In this document: positions 23,443 to 31,923 of the stretch, piece after piece
How the letters are laid out: each line of letters starts with the position of its first letter
Position numbering within the stretch: position 1 is the first letter of the stretch
The notes under the pieces: model-generated
What the model was told of the DNA's origin: nothing
What the model saw: the letters and a program-made list of their open reading frames with translations, nothing else
Databases searched by the model: none
Translations under genes and position numbers: made by a program
Source: a bacterium
GTDB taxonomy: Bacteria > Desulfobacterota > Binatia > Binatales > Binataceae
Reading direction: 5' to 3'
DNA length: 64,000 nt
Assembly (NCBI GenBank): GCA_014896235.1
Contig: JADBKU010000023.1
Location: 179,946-243,945, forward strand

Positions 23443-26400
23443 ATGAAACGGTCATTTATCGCGCTTGCAACGCTGCTTTTAATCGCGCTCGGCGCGGGCG
23501 CCGCGGCCGCGCAGACGGGGCCGAACTATATCGCGATCCCCGATTATTCGCCGTCCAATGCGATGCCGGGCCTGACGCCGGGCCAATCGCTGCGCGCCGA
23601 CATCAACAATCATCTGAGCGGCGTCACCGGAATCGAGCCGGTGCTGGATTCCTACACCTTCGCCACGCTGCCGGCGAAAGCGAACGGGAGCGAGGTCTAT
23701 TGCAGCGATTGCGTGCAGGCGAATCCCTGCGCCGGGTCGGGCAGCGGCGCGGTCGCGCTGAAAATCAACGGCGCGTGGCAATGCGCCGCCGGCGTGAGCG
23801 CCAGCGCGTTTCCGCTCACCTCGGACGTTTCAGCCGCGAGCCATCGGATTACCAATCTCGCGCCGAACACCACGACCGGCGACGCGCTCAGCCAAGGCCA
23901 ATCGCATCTGAATGACCTTGCGGCGGCGACGGCGGCGTATTCGATGGGCGGCAATCTGCTGACCAATCTCGCCGGGGCCGTGGCGAATGGAGAAGCGCTG
24001 GTTTACGGGCAATCTGGAGCGACGCTGTACGGCGCGAATTTCACCAACGGGCCGGTGACTGGCGTGCCCACGGCGACGGCGATCGGACAGGCGCTCTCAT
24101 GGGGCCAGAATCAGGCGCAACTGACGGTGAATCAGGCGGTCGCGGCGGTCGCGTCGTCCTCGAATAATTACACCGGCGCGACGAGTCCGCAATCAGTGAA
24201 CGCGCCAGCCAATATCGTCGCGGGCAACGTGTTGATTACGTCGCTTGAGTTTCTCAATGTCGCATCGGAAACCGTCACGCCGCCAAGCGGTTGGACGCCG
24301 ATTGCGCACGTTGATGGCTACGGCGGCGGCGGGGGCACGCCCATTTACACGTTCTGCAAGGTTGCGACGGCCAGTGAGCCGTCCAGTTATTCGTGGTCAT
24401 GGAACACGAATGCTTGGGCGGTTTTCATGACGGTTGCGCAAGTGAGTGGGGTGGGAACCTGCACTCCGGACGGTTACATCACCAACAGTTCCGCTGCGGC
24501 CAATTCCATAGCACTGGCGTCGTTCGGGGTAACGCATCTTAATGATTTCGTTTTTGTGGCGGCGAATTTGAATGGCGACCCCGGCGTTGTCGCATCGTCT
24601 ATCGGCGCGCAAATCGATCAGAGCGGCGCGAGTTCGGGCAATTTCTGGTTCACCAACAACTCGTTCGCCACGCCGACGATCACCTTGTCAGGCGGCTATA
24701 CAGAGGCGTTCGGCGGCATTGCTATAGCTTTTCCGACCAATTCGACCGTTCAAGGGTCGCCGCTGATTCAAGGCCAGAACGGCGCGACGCTGCAATCGCT
24801 CACCGCGCAGGTCAACAAAGTCCTGAACGTGATGGCTCCGCCGTACAATGCGCAAGGCGACGGTAGCAGTGACGACACCAACGCGATTCAGAGCGCCATC
24901 TATGATGCTTGCGGCGGCGTCCCGCCTAACTTCAATTCGGGCCAACTGACACCCAACTCCAAGGGCGCGGCGGTTTATCTGCCCGCGACGCCGAACGGTT
25001 ACCTTATCTCGAAGCCGTTGCGCATCCCGTGTAGCGGAATCCAAATGTACGGCGCAGGCCAGAACGCGACCAAGCTGGTGCATAATTTCGTCGGGCCGTC
25101 GATTATCGCCGAGAGTTGGAATGATGGCGCATTGACGTTTGGACCGCCGCTGGTCGGTTCGACGGGCCAGTCGCTACAGGGTTCGAGCACGACATTTATC
25201 GACGCTGCGCGATTTCTGAACTCGGCCAATCTCAATTTCGCGACGGAGTCGGCCAATGGTTTCGATATCGAGTTCTGGGAAGAAAACACAACTGGCGCTT
25301 GTGGGACTCAGATATTTGGCTCCATTCCTGCTGCGCCCGGAAGCGGGACAGGGATGTTCAACTTTGCCCTGAACGGTTCCTGCGATCTCACCGCCACCGT
25401 CAATACCACTGGCGGCGTTGTTTCGCTTGGGCCATGTTCGACGGCGCAAGCGGCGAACACCGCCTATGACGTAGCGGTCGATTGGGACAAGTCGAATTAC
25501 CGGCTGTTTCAGAATGGCGTCTTGTGCTCGACGGTCGCGTCCACGAATGCGCCGGTTATGGGGCCGACCGAAGAAATACCATTGCCCGACAACGGCGGCT
25601 GGCAGTTTTTCCCTGACGGCTCTGGAAACTTTTACGGAAGCTCTATCTATAATTACGACTCAGTTCGCTTTGAAAAGGCGTCGATGCACACGGCGGCTTA
25701 CACGCCGCCGACGACGAAATTCGCCGCCGACGGCAACACTGATTTGTTGTTGAACTGGGACACGTCGCTGGACGGCACGCAGGTCGGTTGGTGGCGTCAA
25801 AGTCAATCGACGCCGAACGTCTATTTCCCGCTGTTGCTCGGAGTCACAGGCCCGCATCCGCCGGGGAGCACTTATCTGCACGACATGGAGTTGTGCAACC
25901 AAGGAAGTAATTTTGGTTATGCGGATGGCGTCTTCGCGGTTTGGGCGACCGACTCGAAATGGGAGCGTTTAAGCTGCTCGAATGCGATGTTCGTGCCGTT
26001 CGATTTCTACAATAACGACTATGGCGACATCGTGCGCGACGATTACGCCTATGGCGGCGTCCTTGGTTTCCAGCACGGCGACGCATGGAACCAGTCGTTT
26101 TCGAGCAACGAATTTTCCGACGGCGCGACCTATGCTTGTTTCGAGACGGTCTCAGGCGGTGGCGGCGGCGGCCACGATGAGCATCAAACATGCGCTGATC
26201 GTGGCAGCGAGTACTACGGCTGGATGTACTTCGAGAGCATCGGCGAGAACGATTACTCGTTTCTCGATACCGAATCGGCTGCCAACAATCTAAAGGCGAC
26301 GTATCTGTTGTGGCAAAACTGGGCACCGCTTACCTTTATCAGCCCGCTGCCTGACACTTACGCCGGAGCGCCGTTCTTCTATTCCGAAGGTGGAGGATGG

Positions 26401-27183
26401 GGACCGATTATTATCGGCGGCATGTTCAGCACGTATGGAGAGAATCAACCGCCGAATTACGACATCTATTTTGGCGGCACGGCTCCGAGCCATCCGGCGA
26501 CGGTCATCAACACGCTGCTGCCGAGCGGCGTGCCGCTGACCGATATTCCATCGGGAGTCCAGAAAATCGGCGAGAACAATATGCTAAATTCGCTCGAGCT
26601 GCGGCAGGCGCCGACGCTTGACGCCGGACTGAACCATATCGACGTCAACGCTCTCGCCGACCCGTCCGCGCCTGCGATTTCGGTGGTTGGGGCGACCGGC
26701 TCATCAAGCTACGGTCCCTATTTCGTCGTGTGCCATGACGCCAACGGGGGCGTGACCAACGTCTCGCCGGCGTCGAACACGCTGACGAACGGCCCGGCGG
26801 CATTGAGCGCCAGCGATTACATAAAGGTTAGCTGGAGCACGGAATCCGGATGCGCCTCATGGGACGTGCTGAAAGGCAGCCTGCGCGCAGCGCTCGCGAC
26901 CGGCGTTCCGGGCACGACGACTTCGCTCAACGACATCGGCCAGACAACCGTCGCTTACACAGCTCCCACGCGCAATACCACGGGAGATCTTGCCTATGGA
27001 TCGATTCTGGTGAGCGTTGGGATGCCGTACGCGAAGATTCCGGCCGCGGTGGTGAACGGTGGACGCTTCTATTGCACCGACTGCGACCCGCCGGCCAATC
27101 CGCCCGCGGCCTGCACGCATATCGGCGCCGAAACCGGATCGTGGGTGGACGGCGTCAATAATCAGTGGCTTTGCGTGCCGTAG
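23443..27183 (+). CDS. Large tail fibre/spike-like protein with Sec signal peptide
   Basis: The 1246-residue product starts with a typical Sec signal (MKRSFIALATLLLIALGAGAAAA), uncommon for a virion fibre. A motif VYCSDCVQANPC lies near residue 85, and a related FYCTDCDPP stretch forms the end (residues 1207-1246). Repeats of ALSQGQ/ALVYGQ/ALSWGQ type follow around 145-225. A pectate-lyase-like entry motif PYNAQGDGSSDDTNAIQSAI lies near 470, suggesting a beta-helix. The central coding region (about 24.1-26.6 kb) has lower GC than both ends, hinting at a swapped receptor-binding module. The last 40 codons recur at 28762. Confidence 0.75.
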   Translation: MKRSFIALATLLLIALGAGAAAAQTGPNYIAIPDYSPSNAMPGLTPGQSLRADINNHLSGVTGIEPVLDSYTFATLPAKANGSEVYCSDCVQANPCAGSGSGAVALKINGAWQCAAGVSASAFPLTSDVSAASHRITNLAPNTTTGDALSQGQSHLNDLAAATAAYSMGGNLLTNLAGAVANGEALVYGQSGATLYGANFTNGPVTGVPTATAIGQALSWGQNQAQLTVNQAVAAVASSSNNYTGATSPQSVNAPANIVAGNVLITSLEFLNVASETVTPPSGWTPIAHVDGYGGGGGTPIYTFCKVATASEPSSYSWSWNTNAWAVFMTVAQVSGVGTCTPDGYITNSSAAANSIALASFGVTHLNDFVFVAANLNGDPGVVASSIGAQIDQSGASSGNFWFTNNSFATPTITLSGGYTEAFGGIAIAFPTNSTVQGSPLIQGQNGATLQSLTAQVNKVLNVMAPPYNAQGDGSSDDTNAIQSAIYDACGGVPPNFNSGQLTPNSKGAAVYLPATPNGYLISKPLRIPCSGIQMYGAGQNATKLVHNFVGPSIIAESWNDGALTFGPPLVGSTGQSLQGSSTTFIDAARFLNSANLNFATESANGFDIEFWEENTTGACGTQIFGSIPAAPGSGTGMFNFALNGSCDLTATVNTTGGVVSLGPCSTAQAANTAYDVAVDWDKSNYRLFQNGVLCSTVASTNAPVMGPTEEIPLPDNGGWQFFPDGSGNFYGSSIYNYDSVRFEKASMHTAAYTPPTTKFAADGNTDLLLNWDTSLDGTQVGWWRQSQSTPNVYFPLLLGVTGPHPPGSTYLHDMELCNQGSNFGYADGVFAVWATDSKWERLSCSNAMFVPFDFYNNDYGDIVRDDYAYGGVLGFQHGDAWNQSFSSNEFSDGATYACFETVSGGGGGGHDEHQTCADRGSEYYGWMYFESIGENDYSFLDTESAANNLKATYLLWQNWAPLTFISPLPDTYAGAPFFYSEGGGWGPIIIGGMFSTYGENQPPNYDIYFGGTAPSHPATVINTLLPSGVPLTDIPSGVQKIGENNMLNSLELRQAPTLDAGLNHIDVNALADPSAPAISVVGATGSSSYGPYFVVCHDANGGVTNVSPASNTLTNGPAALSASDYIKVSWSTESGCASWDVLKGSLRAALATGVPGTTTSLNDIGQTTVAYTAPTRNTTGDLAYGSILVSVGMPYAKIPAAVVNGGRFYCTDCDPPANPPAACTHIGAETGSWVDGVNNQWLCVP

Positions 27184-27185
27184 CG
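27064..27185 (+). repeat. Fibre 3'-end repeat, copy 1 (functional copy)
   Basis: These 122 bases encode the last 39 residues and stop of the fibre gene. They match 28762-28883 with three differences only (27066, 27069, 27180). All three are third-codon changes that leave Arg, Phe and Pro unchanged. Confidence 0.93.
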
Positions 27186-27221
27186 ATTTGACAACTCCTG
27201 GTTTGTCGCCGTCCGTTCGAG

Positions 27222-27252
27222 CCGGCGGGAGCTTCCTCCCGCCGGTTTTTTT
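27222..27252 (+). terminator. Strong rho-independent terminator of the late operon
   Basis: A perfect 10-base-pair GC-rich stem (27222-27231 with 27236-27245), a CTTC tetraloop and seven T residues lie 38 bases after the fibre stop. This would end transcription of the tail operon before the convergent glycosyltransferase gene. Confidence 0.92.
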
Positions 27253-27282
27253 CGTGTAAGGAGCGCGCCGCATACCGCGAAA

Positions 27283-28602
27283 TCAGGACACTTCAAACGG
27301 CCGACGCGCTTGGCCAGTGCGAAACCAGCCCGCGCCCGCGGTTATCGCGAGAAAAGGAATTGCCGGAGTGCGATAGCGCGCGTAGGCCTCCGGCCCAGAC
27401 GCGAGCGCAAGCATTGTCAGTGCGATTAAAACCAGCACGACCAGTTCTCCGCGGCGCGCGCCGGGACTGAAAAGCGCGCGAACGACGCCGATCCAAACCA
27501 CGAGAACCGCCGCAAGCTGAAAACTCAAAAGCGCTGTTATCGTTGGAGATCGGAGCGTTGTTTTGATTCTATTAGCCAGCGCGGCGGCGGCTGGGCTAAA
27601 AGGAATCGAGGCGTCGTGCATAGACATGACTATCATGAGATTCGCGCGATCAGGAACGATCGCAAGCCATAGCAATGAGGTCAAACTCATGCGGATGAAT
27701 TGAAATGGATGCGCAGAGATAACCTTCAAACTCCTTGCGACCATCAGATGGTCCATTTGCGCATCGATGTTTCGCGACGATTGCGACGGCGCTAAATCGA
27801 GATTCCGTTCGAGGGTCTTCTGTATCTGCTGGAAATCGCCGCCGTCTGAAAACCAAATCACCCCCGCCGTTCTATAAAAATAAAGGTTATACGCGCCGAT
27901 AGTGCTTAGCGTCCACATTCCCGTGCGATAGTAGTTTCGCGCGGCCCATCCGACGCCCACAGAAGCCGGAATAACAATCACGATCGCCGCAAGGTGAAGC
28001 TGTGCTTTGAGGCGAGAGGGAGTGGGCACGACGAACGGGAGAAAGGCGATAACCGGGAGACAGATGGCGATTGGTCGAACGAGAACGGCGGCTCCAAGCG
28101 AGAGGCCCGCGACCGTGACGATGCATAGCTGTCTAAGGCGCGGATGATCAACGTCGATCGCGAGCATCTCGAGCAAAATTCCCAAGGCGAGCAGTAACTG
28201 AAAGAGAGAATCAGACATCACCATCGCGCCGGACACGATCGAAGGAATGTCAAGCGCGATGAGTGTCTCGGCCGCCGCGCCCGCGGCGAGACCCCAGCGC
28301 GTTGCGGTGAAATATCCAGCGATCAAGCAGGTGGCGGCACCAAGCACGGCCTGTGCGGCGACGACAGTGCGGGGCTTGGAGAAGGCGACGAGGAAAAGTG
28401 GGTAACCAGGAGTTCGCAGCGTTTCCGGTGGGCCGCATACTCCGCCATCCAGTCTGGCGAAGCCACATCCGGCGCGGAGACCTGATGCCAGTTCAACGTA
28501 GCGAGCCGAATCGTTGCTCCGCGTCCAACCGGTGCCGGGTTGCAAGAGGGGCGCGAGTCTGAGTAAAAGCGCAACTGCAGCTATCGCAATAAGGATTCTC
28601 AC
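27283..28602 (-). CDS. GT-C (GT39/ArnT-like) membrane glycosyltransferase
   Basis: The 439-residue product has about ten transmembrane helices. The first loop carries SNDSARYVELASGL (Asp31, where the family keeps its acidic catalytic residue) and RTPGYPLFLVAF, typical of polyprenyl-phosphate-sugar-dependent transferases that decorate lipid A or O-antigen. It is transcribed against the phage late genes and bracketed by two copies of the fibre 3' end. This suggests carriage as a phage accessory gene for surface conversion. A host polysaccharide gene next to the insertion is the alternative. Confidence 0.75.
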   Translation of the reverse strand: MRILIAIAAVALLLRLAPLLQPGTGWTRSNDSARYVELASGLRAGCGFARLDGGVCGPPETLRTPGYPLFLVAFSKPRTVVAAQAVLGAATCLIAGYFTATRWGLAAGAAAETLIALDIPSIVSGAMVMSDSLFQLLLALGILLEMLAIDVDHPRLRQLCIVTVAGLSLGAAVLVRPIAICLPVIAFLPFVVPTPSRLKAQLHLAAIVIVIPASVGVGWAARNYYRTGMWTLSTIGAYNLYFYRTAGVIWFSDGGDFQQIQKTLERNLDLAPSQSSRNIDAQMDHLMVARSLKVISAHPFQFIRMSLTSLLWLAIVPDRANLMIVMSMHDASIPFSPAAAALANRIKTTLRSPTITALLSFQLAAVLVVWIGVVRALFSPGARRGELVVLVLIALTMLALASGPEAYARYRTPAIPFLAITAGAGWFRTGQARRPFEVS

Positions 28603-28761
28603 CGTGTGCTCCGATCATCGATTTCGCCATGAGTCTGACGAGCGATTGAGGTTTGAGCCGCGGCTCCCGTTTTGACTCTCCGGCTTCGACCGGGGTTGTA
28701 TCCCCGACGGCCGACTTCGGCAACATTTTAGGCCAGGCTTGGTTCACGGGGTTTCGGCAGG

Positions 28762-28883
28762 CGATTTTATTGCACCGACTGCGACCCGCCGGCCAATCCG
28801 CCCGCGGCCTGCACGCATATCGGCGCCGAAACCGGATCGTGGGTGGACGGCGTCAATAATCAGTGGCTTTGCGTGCCATAGCG
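28762..28883 (+). pseudogene. Silent second copy of the fibre gene 3' end (39 codons plus stop)
   Basis: The copy reads RFYCTDCDPPANPPAA to the same TAG as the fibre gene, with three synonymous differences over 122 bases. Upstream, the frame meets a stop (28729-28731) and no start codon or ribosome site is present, so it cannot be expressed alone. Similarity ends a few bases after the stop and just before the Arg codon. It could be a recombination cassette or the relic of a related phage. Confidence 0.85.
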
Positions 28884-28895
28884 GTTGGCGCGGTG

Positions 28896-28944
28896 CATTC
28901 GCCGGATCGGAAACGGGCGCCGGCCCATCCGATTCCGGCGAATG
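28896..28944. repeat. Long inverted repeat after the second fibre copy
   Basis: Bases 28896-28910 (CATTCGCCGGATCGG) pair with 28929-28944, with one bulged T in the right arm and an 18-base GC-rich loop. No T run follows directly, so it is a structured element rather than a classical terminator. It lies 13 bases after the silent fibre stop. Confidence 0.65.
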
Positions 28945-29174
28945 TGCGGATACTCCATCACTTCCGGAGGCCCGGCGCCGGCCGCCCGATTGAACCGCCG
29001 TATTCGCCTTGACCACGCGCCTCGACCGCACTACTTTCAGTACATTTTGGGACGCTTCAGCGTCGCCACGAATTAAGATACGCACGACCAGCGTCTTCGA
29101 AACCGCCACGCATTAGCTTGCGAGAGCACAGATAATCAATCTAATCCGTCCGAATCCTGAGACAATTCAAACGC
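28945..29174. other. Intergenic stretch, candidate prophage right end
   Basis: No gene is visible. The base composition falls towards the SGNH gene. CGCCACGAATTA (29064-29075) and CGCCACGCATTA (29104-29115) form an imperfect direct repeat 40 bases apart, each preceded by CAGCGTC at different spacing. Such repeats could be transposase end-binding sites, but the left end is not available for comparison. Confidence 0.3.
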
Positions 29175-30152
29175 ATGCCTGGCCTCAAGCAAACGAGATT
29201 CCGGCGTCTATTTGCGAATACGGTTCTTGTGTTCGCCTCCGCGGCGGCGGCTCTGGTCCTGGCAAATATCATTCTATGGATTTTCAACATCGGCAAAGTT
29301 GAAATTTACCGATACGACCCGGACTATGGATATCTGGCGGTTCCTGATCAATGGCCGTCGCCGCGCGGCATCACCTTCCGCATCAACGGCGCCGGCCTGC
29401 GAGGCCCGGACTTCTCACCGGTCAAGAAGCCGGGAACTTTGCGGTTGGCGTTCGTGGGAGATTCCGTGACCTTTGGCGGCGGAATCGTTTCCGACGGCGA
29501 CACGTTCGTAAGTCTCGCCGCGGCCCGCTTAAGCAGGATGAGCGGGCGGAATATTGACGCCGTGAATATATCCGCTCCCGGCTGGAGCGTTCAGAATATC
29601 AAAGGATACGTTGCGCGATACGGACTCTATGACGCCGACGCGCTCATATGGATACTTCCTCGAGAAGACTTTTACCGGCCTTTCTCGCACGAAGGGATGC
29701 CCACCGAGTCCGGGTTTCGACTGCAATTTCTGTTGTCCGTTTCGATGCGAAGGTTATTCGCCCTTATCCGGCCGAAGATAGAGCTTCATCGGCCGAAACC
29801 AACAGGCGTCGAAGACGCGGCGATCTCGACCACGCTTGCCGCAAACATCGCGGCATTCAAATATGTCCTCGCATATGCTCGCGACCGAGGAATCAGAATT
29901 TTCGTGATCTTCTTTCCGGAAGGGGATTTGCCGGCCGATTCGCTTCCGCAGGCCTACGGAGAATACCGCGCAACCGCTGAATCATTCGGCGCGAAGATTT
30001 GCGATATCAGCGGACCAATCGACGCCGACGGCGGATTGTCGCTTTTCTACGACGGCGTTCATCTCGATCCGCGCGGCCATCAGGTGACGGCCGCGCTGGT
30101 CGCTCAGTGCGTAGGCGATTCGTTGCCCTTCTTGCTGCGAACCGCCCATTAG
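29175..30152 (+). CDS. Membrane-anchored SGNH/GDSL-type hydrolase or O-acyl modifying enzyme
   Basis: The 325-residue product has one N-terminal transmembrane helix (about 15-38) and then an SGNH hydrolase fold. Block I is VGDSVTFGGG with Ser97, NISAPGWSVQN is block II-like, and the block V pair is Asp293 and His296 in DGVHLDPRGH. Such proteins remove or transfer acetyl groups on extracellular sugars and are common in polysaccharide clusters. It stands between two reverse-strand polytopic proteins. It may be the first host gene after the prophage or part of its accessory end. Confidence 0.72.
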   Translation: MPGLKQTRFRRLFANTVLVFASAAAALVLANIILWIFNIGKVEIYRYDPDYGYLAVPDQWPSPRGITFRINGAGLRGPDFSPVKKPGTLRLAFVGDSVTFGGGIVSDGDTFVSLAAARLSRMSGRNIDAVNISAPGWSVQNIKGYVARYGLYDADALIWILPREDFYRPFSHEGMPTESGFRLQFLLSVSMRRLFALIRPKIELHRPKPTGVEDAAISTTLAANIAAFKYVLAYARDRGIRIFVIFFPEGDLPADSLPQAYGEYRATAESFGAKICDISGPIDADGGLSLFYDGVHLDPRGHQVTAALVAQCVGDSLPFLLRTAH

Positions 30153-30318
30153 CGCGGCAGGCATTTACGTTCGGCTTCATCACGGCGGTGCGGCCTCAAG
30201 ATCAAGAAAGGCACGACCCGCCATGGCCCGTTGGAGCCATGCGATGAATTTGGCGTTCAATTCGCCGATTCAGCAGACAATCCGGCGATCTCGGCGTACG
30301 CCAGGGAAGACTCCATCC

Positions 30319-31923
30319 TTAGCGCACTGAATCAAGCGTCTGCTTATACACTTCAAAATAGATTCCTTTATATATCAGGCGCTTGCCTACAAGCGCGGTT
30401 TTGAATTCAGTTCCGGGCCAATTTGAGATTGGATTCCCCAATCCAGGAATTGTGGGAACGATGACCACTTTGGCCGAGCGCAGGGATTGAAGCGTCGCGC
30501 CGATTTCTTTCACGGTCGCGACGCCGGGCACGACGAAGGCGCCGGCGGCCGGCCGCAACCACGGGAACAGCGCCATCGCGCCGCCTGTCCATGTGAAGAG
30601 GATGGGGCGGTCTTCTTTGGTAAGCGCGGCAACGCGCTCCCACTCGGCGGTTTCGGCAGGAACGGCATAGAGACCGGCGGTAGCGGCGCCGCGCCTCATA
30701 ATCCGCCAGTCCGATATGGACGACTTGAGCAGCCCGTAATTGCCGAGCGCAGCAAGGATGCATAAGGCCCATACGCCCTTCGCCGCCAGCGGACGCCACC
30801 GATCAACCGCGGCGACGCCAATCACAAGAATGTATGCGTAATAGGTCCACGACGATGGCGATCCATAGAAGAACGCGATGAAGCCGAAATGCAAAATCGC
30901 GCAGGTCGCGACGACCTCGAAATTGGCTGGCGTCGGCGCCACGGCCGCAAATGATCGACGTGCGGTGAAGAAAACGACGATGATCAAGAACAGCGATGCG
31001 CAAACCCAGAATGCGACCGGCGTTCCAAGGTAATAAGATGGATGCACGCCTGGAAAATAGAATACGCGCCACGCATTACCCGTCCATCCGAAGTGAAGTA
31101 ACTTATAAGCTTTCGCTCCGGATATCGGCACGAGGCTTTCGATTACGGCAGTCCGCCCAAACGCCGCGCTCATCAGCAGCGATAGGCCGATGACAGCGCA
31201 TAGCGCGGGCATCGCGGCGCTGAAGAGTTCAACGGGCGTGAGTTTCTTCCGGCGGCGCAAGTCCGCAAGGATTAAAATCAGCAGCGTTAGGCCGAGCAGG
31301 TAGCCCATGGAAGGTTTGACAAAACAGGCGGCGGCGGCCATAGCGAGGGCTTGCGGCCTCCGGCCATGAGCCTGCATCAGAAGCGCGGCAGAAATCAGAA
31401 TCGGTTCGAGCGCGTGGGGCAGGTCAGCGCCAATACCCACGATGAAGGGCAAGCTCGCCGCTAACAAGACGTGTCCCGGAGCTCCGCTCTCAGCATGAAT
31501 AAAATCTTGCAAGATCAGAGTCAGAACCAGCGCGCAAGGAACACTCAGCATCATGAAGGACGCCGGACTGGTTCCGGCCAAACGAAACCAGATTTCCTGG
31601 ATAAACAGCGGCAGTAGGCCGTATTGCCAGCCGAAATCGACGATGGGGACCCGGCTGTGATGCAATAAGCCGTTTGCGACGAGGTAACCGCCCCAATCCC
31701 AAAAAGCGAACTTGTTAAAATTGTAGAGGGATGGCCATTCCAGAACAGCCAGCGCACAGACTTCGATTATAGTTAATACCGATACTAGGATCTGGCGCCG
31801 GCTATATCCATTCGACACGGAATTACTGGAATCGGAACCGGCGGCGAGCCTGGCTGCCGGACGTTGAACGGCTTCCACGCTAGGTTCCGGTACCGCGCCG
31901 TGCGTCGGCGGCTGGAGCGCCAT
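30319..31923 (-). CDS. Polytopic membrane protein, GT-C-like
   Basis: The product of up to 534 residues has about ten to eleven transmembrane helices, a long first loop with FWDWGGYLVANGLLHHSRVPIVDFGWQYG, and a soluble C-terminal domain of about 110 residues. This layout resembles GT-C glycosyltransferases of surface-polysaccharide pathways, and the Asp in DWGGY and DFGW are candidates for catalysis. The ATG 31923 lies inside the 3' end of the mechanosensitive channel gene. GTG 31818 (residue 36) is an alternative just before the first helix. The specific sugar is unknown. Confidence 0.6.
   Translation of the reverse strand: MALQPPTHGAVPEPSVEAVQRPAARLAAGSDSSNSVSNGYSRRQILVSVLTIIEVCALAVLEWPSLYNFNKFAFWDWGGYLVANGLLHHSRVPIVDFGWQYGLLPLFIQEIWFRLAGTSPASFMMLSVPCALVLTLILQDFIHAESGAPGHVLLAASLPFIVGIGADLPHALEPILISAALLMQAHGRRPQALAMAAAACFVKPSMGYLLGLTLLILILADLRRRKKLTPVELFSAAMPALCAVIGLSLLMSAAFGRTAVIESLVPISGAKAYKLLHFGWTGNAWRVFYFPGVHPSYYLGTPVAFWVCASLFLIIVVFFTARRSFAAVAPTPANFEVVATCAILHFGFIAFFYGSPSSWTYYAYILVIGVAAVDRWRPLAAKGVWALCILAALGNYGLLKSSISDWRIMRRGAATAGLYAVPAETAEWERVAALTKEDRPILFTWTGGAMALFPWLRPAAGAFVVPGVATVKEIGATLQSLRSAKVVIVPTIPGLGNPISNWPGTEFKTALVGKRLIYKGIYFEVYKQTLDSVR

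Larger units (their letters stand above)
1..28883. mobile_element. Prophage of Mu-like transposable siphovirus type, left end outside the window
   Basis: Early genes match the Mu plan (Gam, GemA, Mor-type activator, DUF2730, DUF3486, gp28-like terminase). The head is HK97-type, and the tail carries a tape measure with gene-transfer-agent-like chaperones. This is the combination known from D3112, B3 and RcapMu-type transposable siphophages. No transposase, repressor or integrase is in view; they should lie to the left. The right limit is uncertain: the late operon ends at the terminator near 27.25 kb, but a second copy of the fibre 3' end reaches 28883. I therefore take 28.9-29.15 kb as the likely end. 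Host-type genes follow. Phage identity is firm, the boundary is inferred. Confidence 0.85.

Noticed and set aside
28653..28859. Protein-coding gene over the silent fibre copy in another frame
   Set aside because: The frame is arginine-rich and is only the out-of-frame reading of the duplicated fibre end.
27064..28883. Diversity-generating retroelement (template/variable repeat pair at the fibre end)
   Set aside because: A fibre 3' end with a near-identical downstream copy is the expected shape, but no reverse transcriptase is present. Nearly all adenines are identical in both copies, and the three differences are silent.
1..29000. Gene transfer agent instead of a phage
   Set aside because: The tail chaperones resemble GTA proteins, but Gam, GemA, a Mor-type activator and Mu-type packaging genes show a replicating transposable phage.
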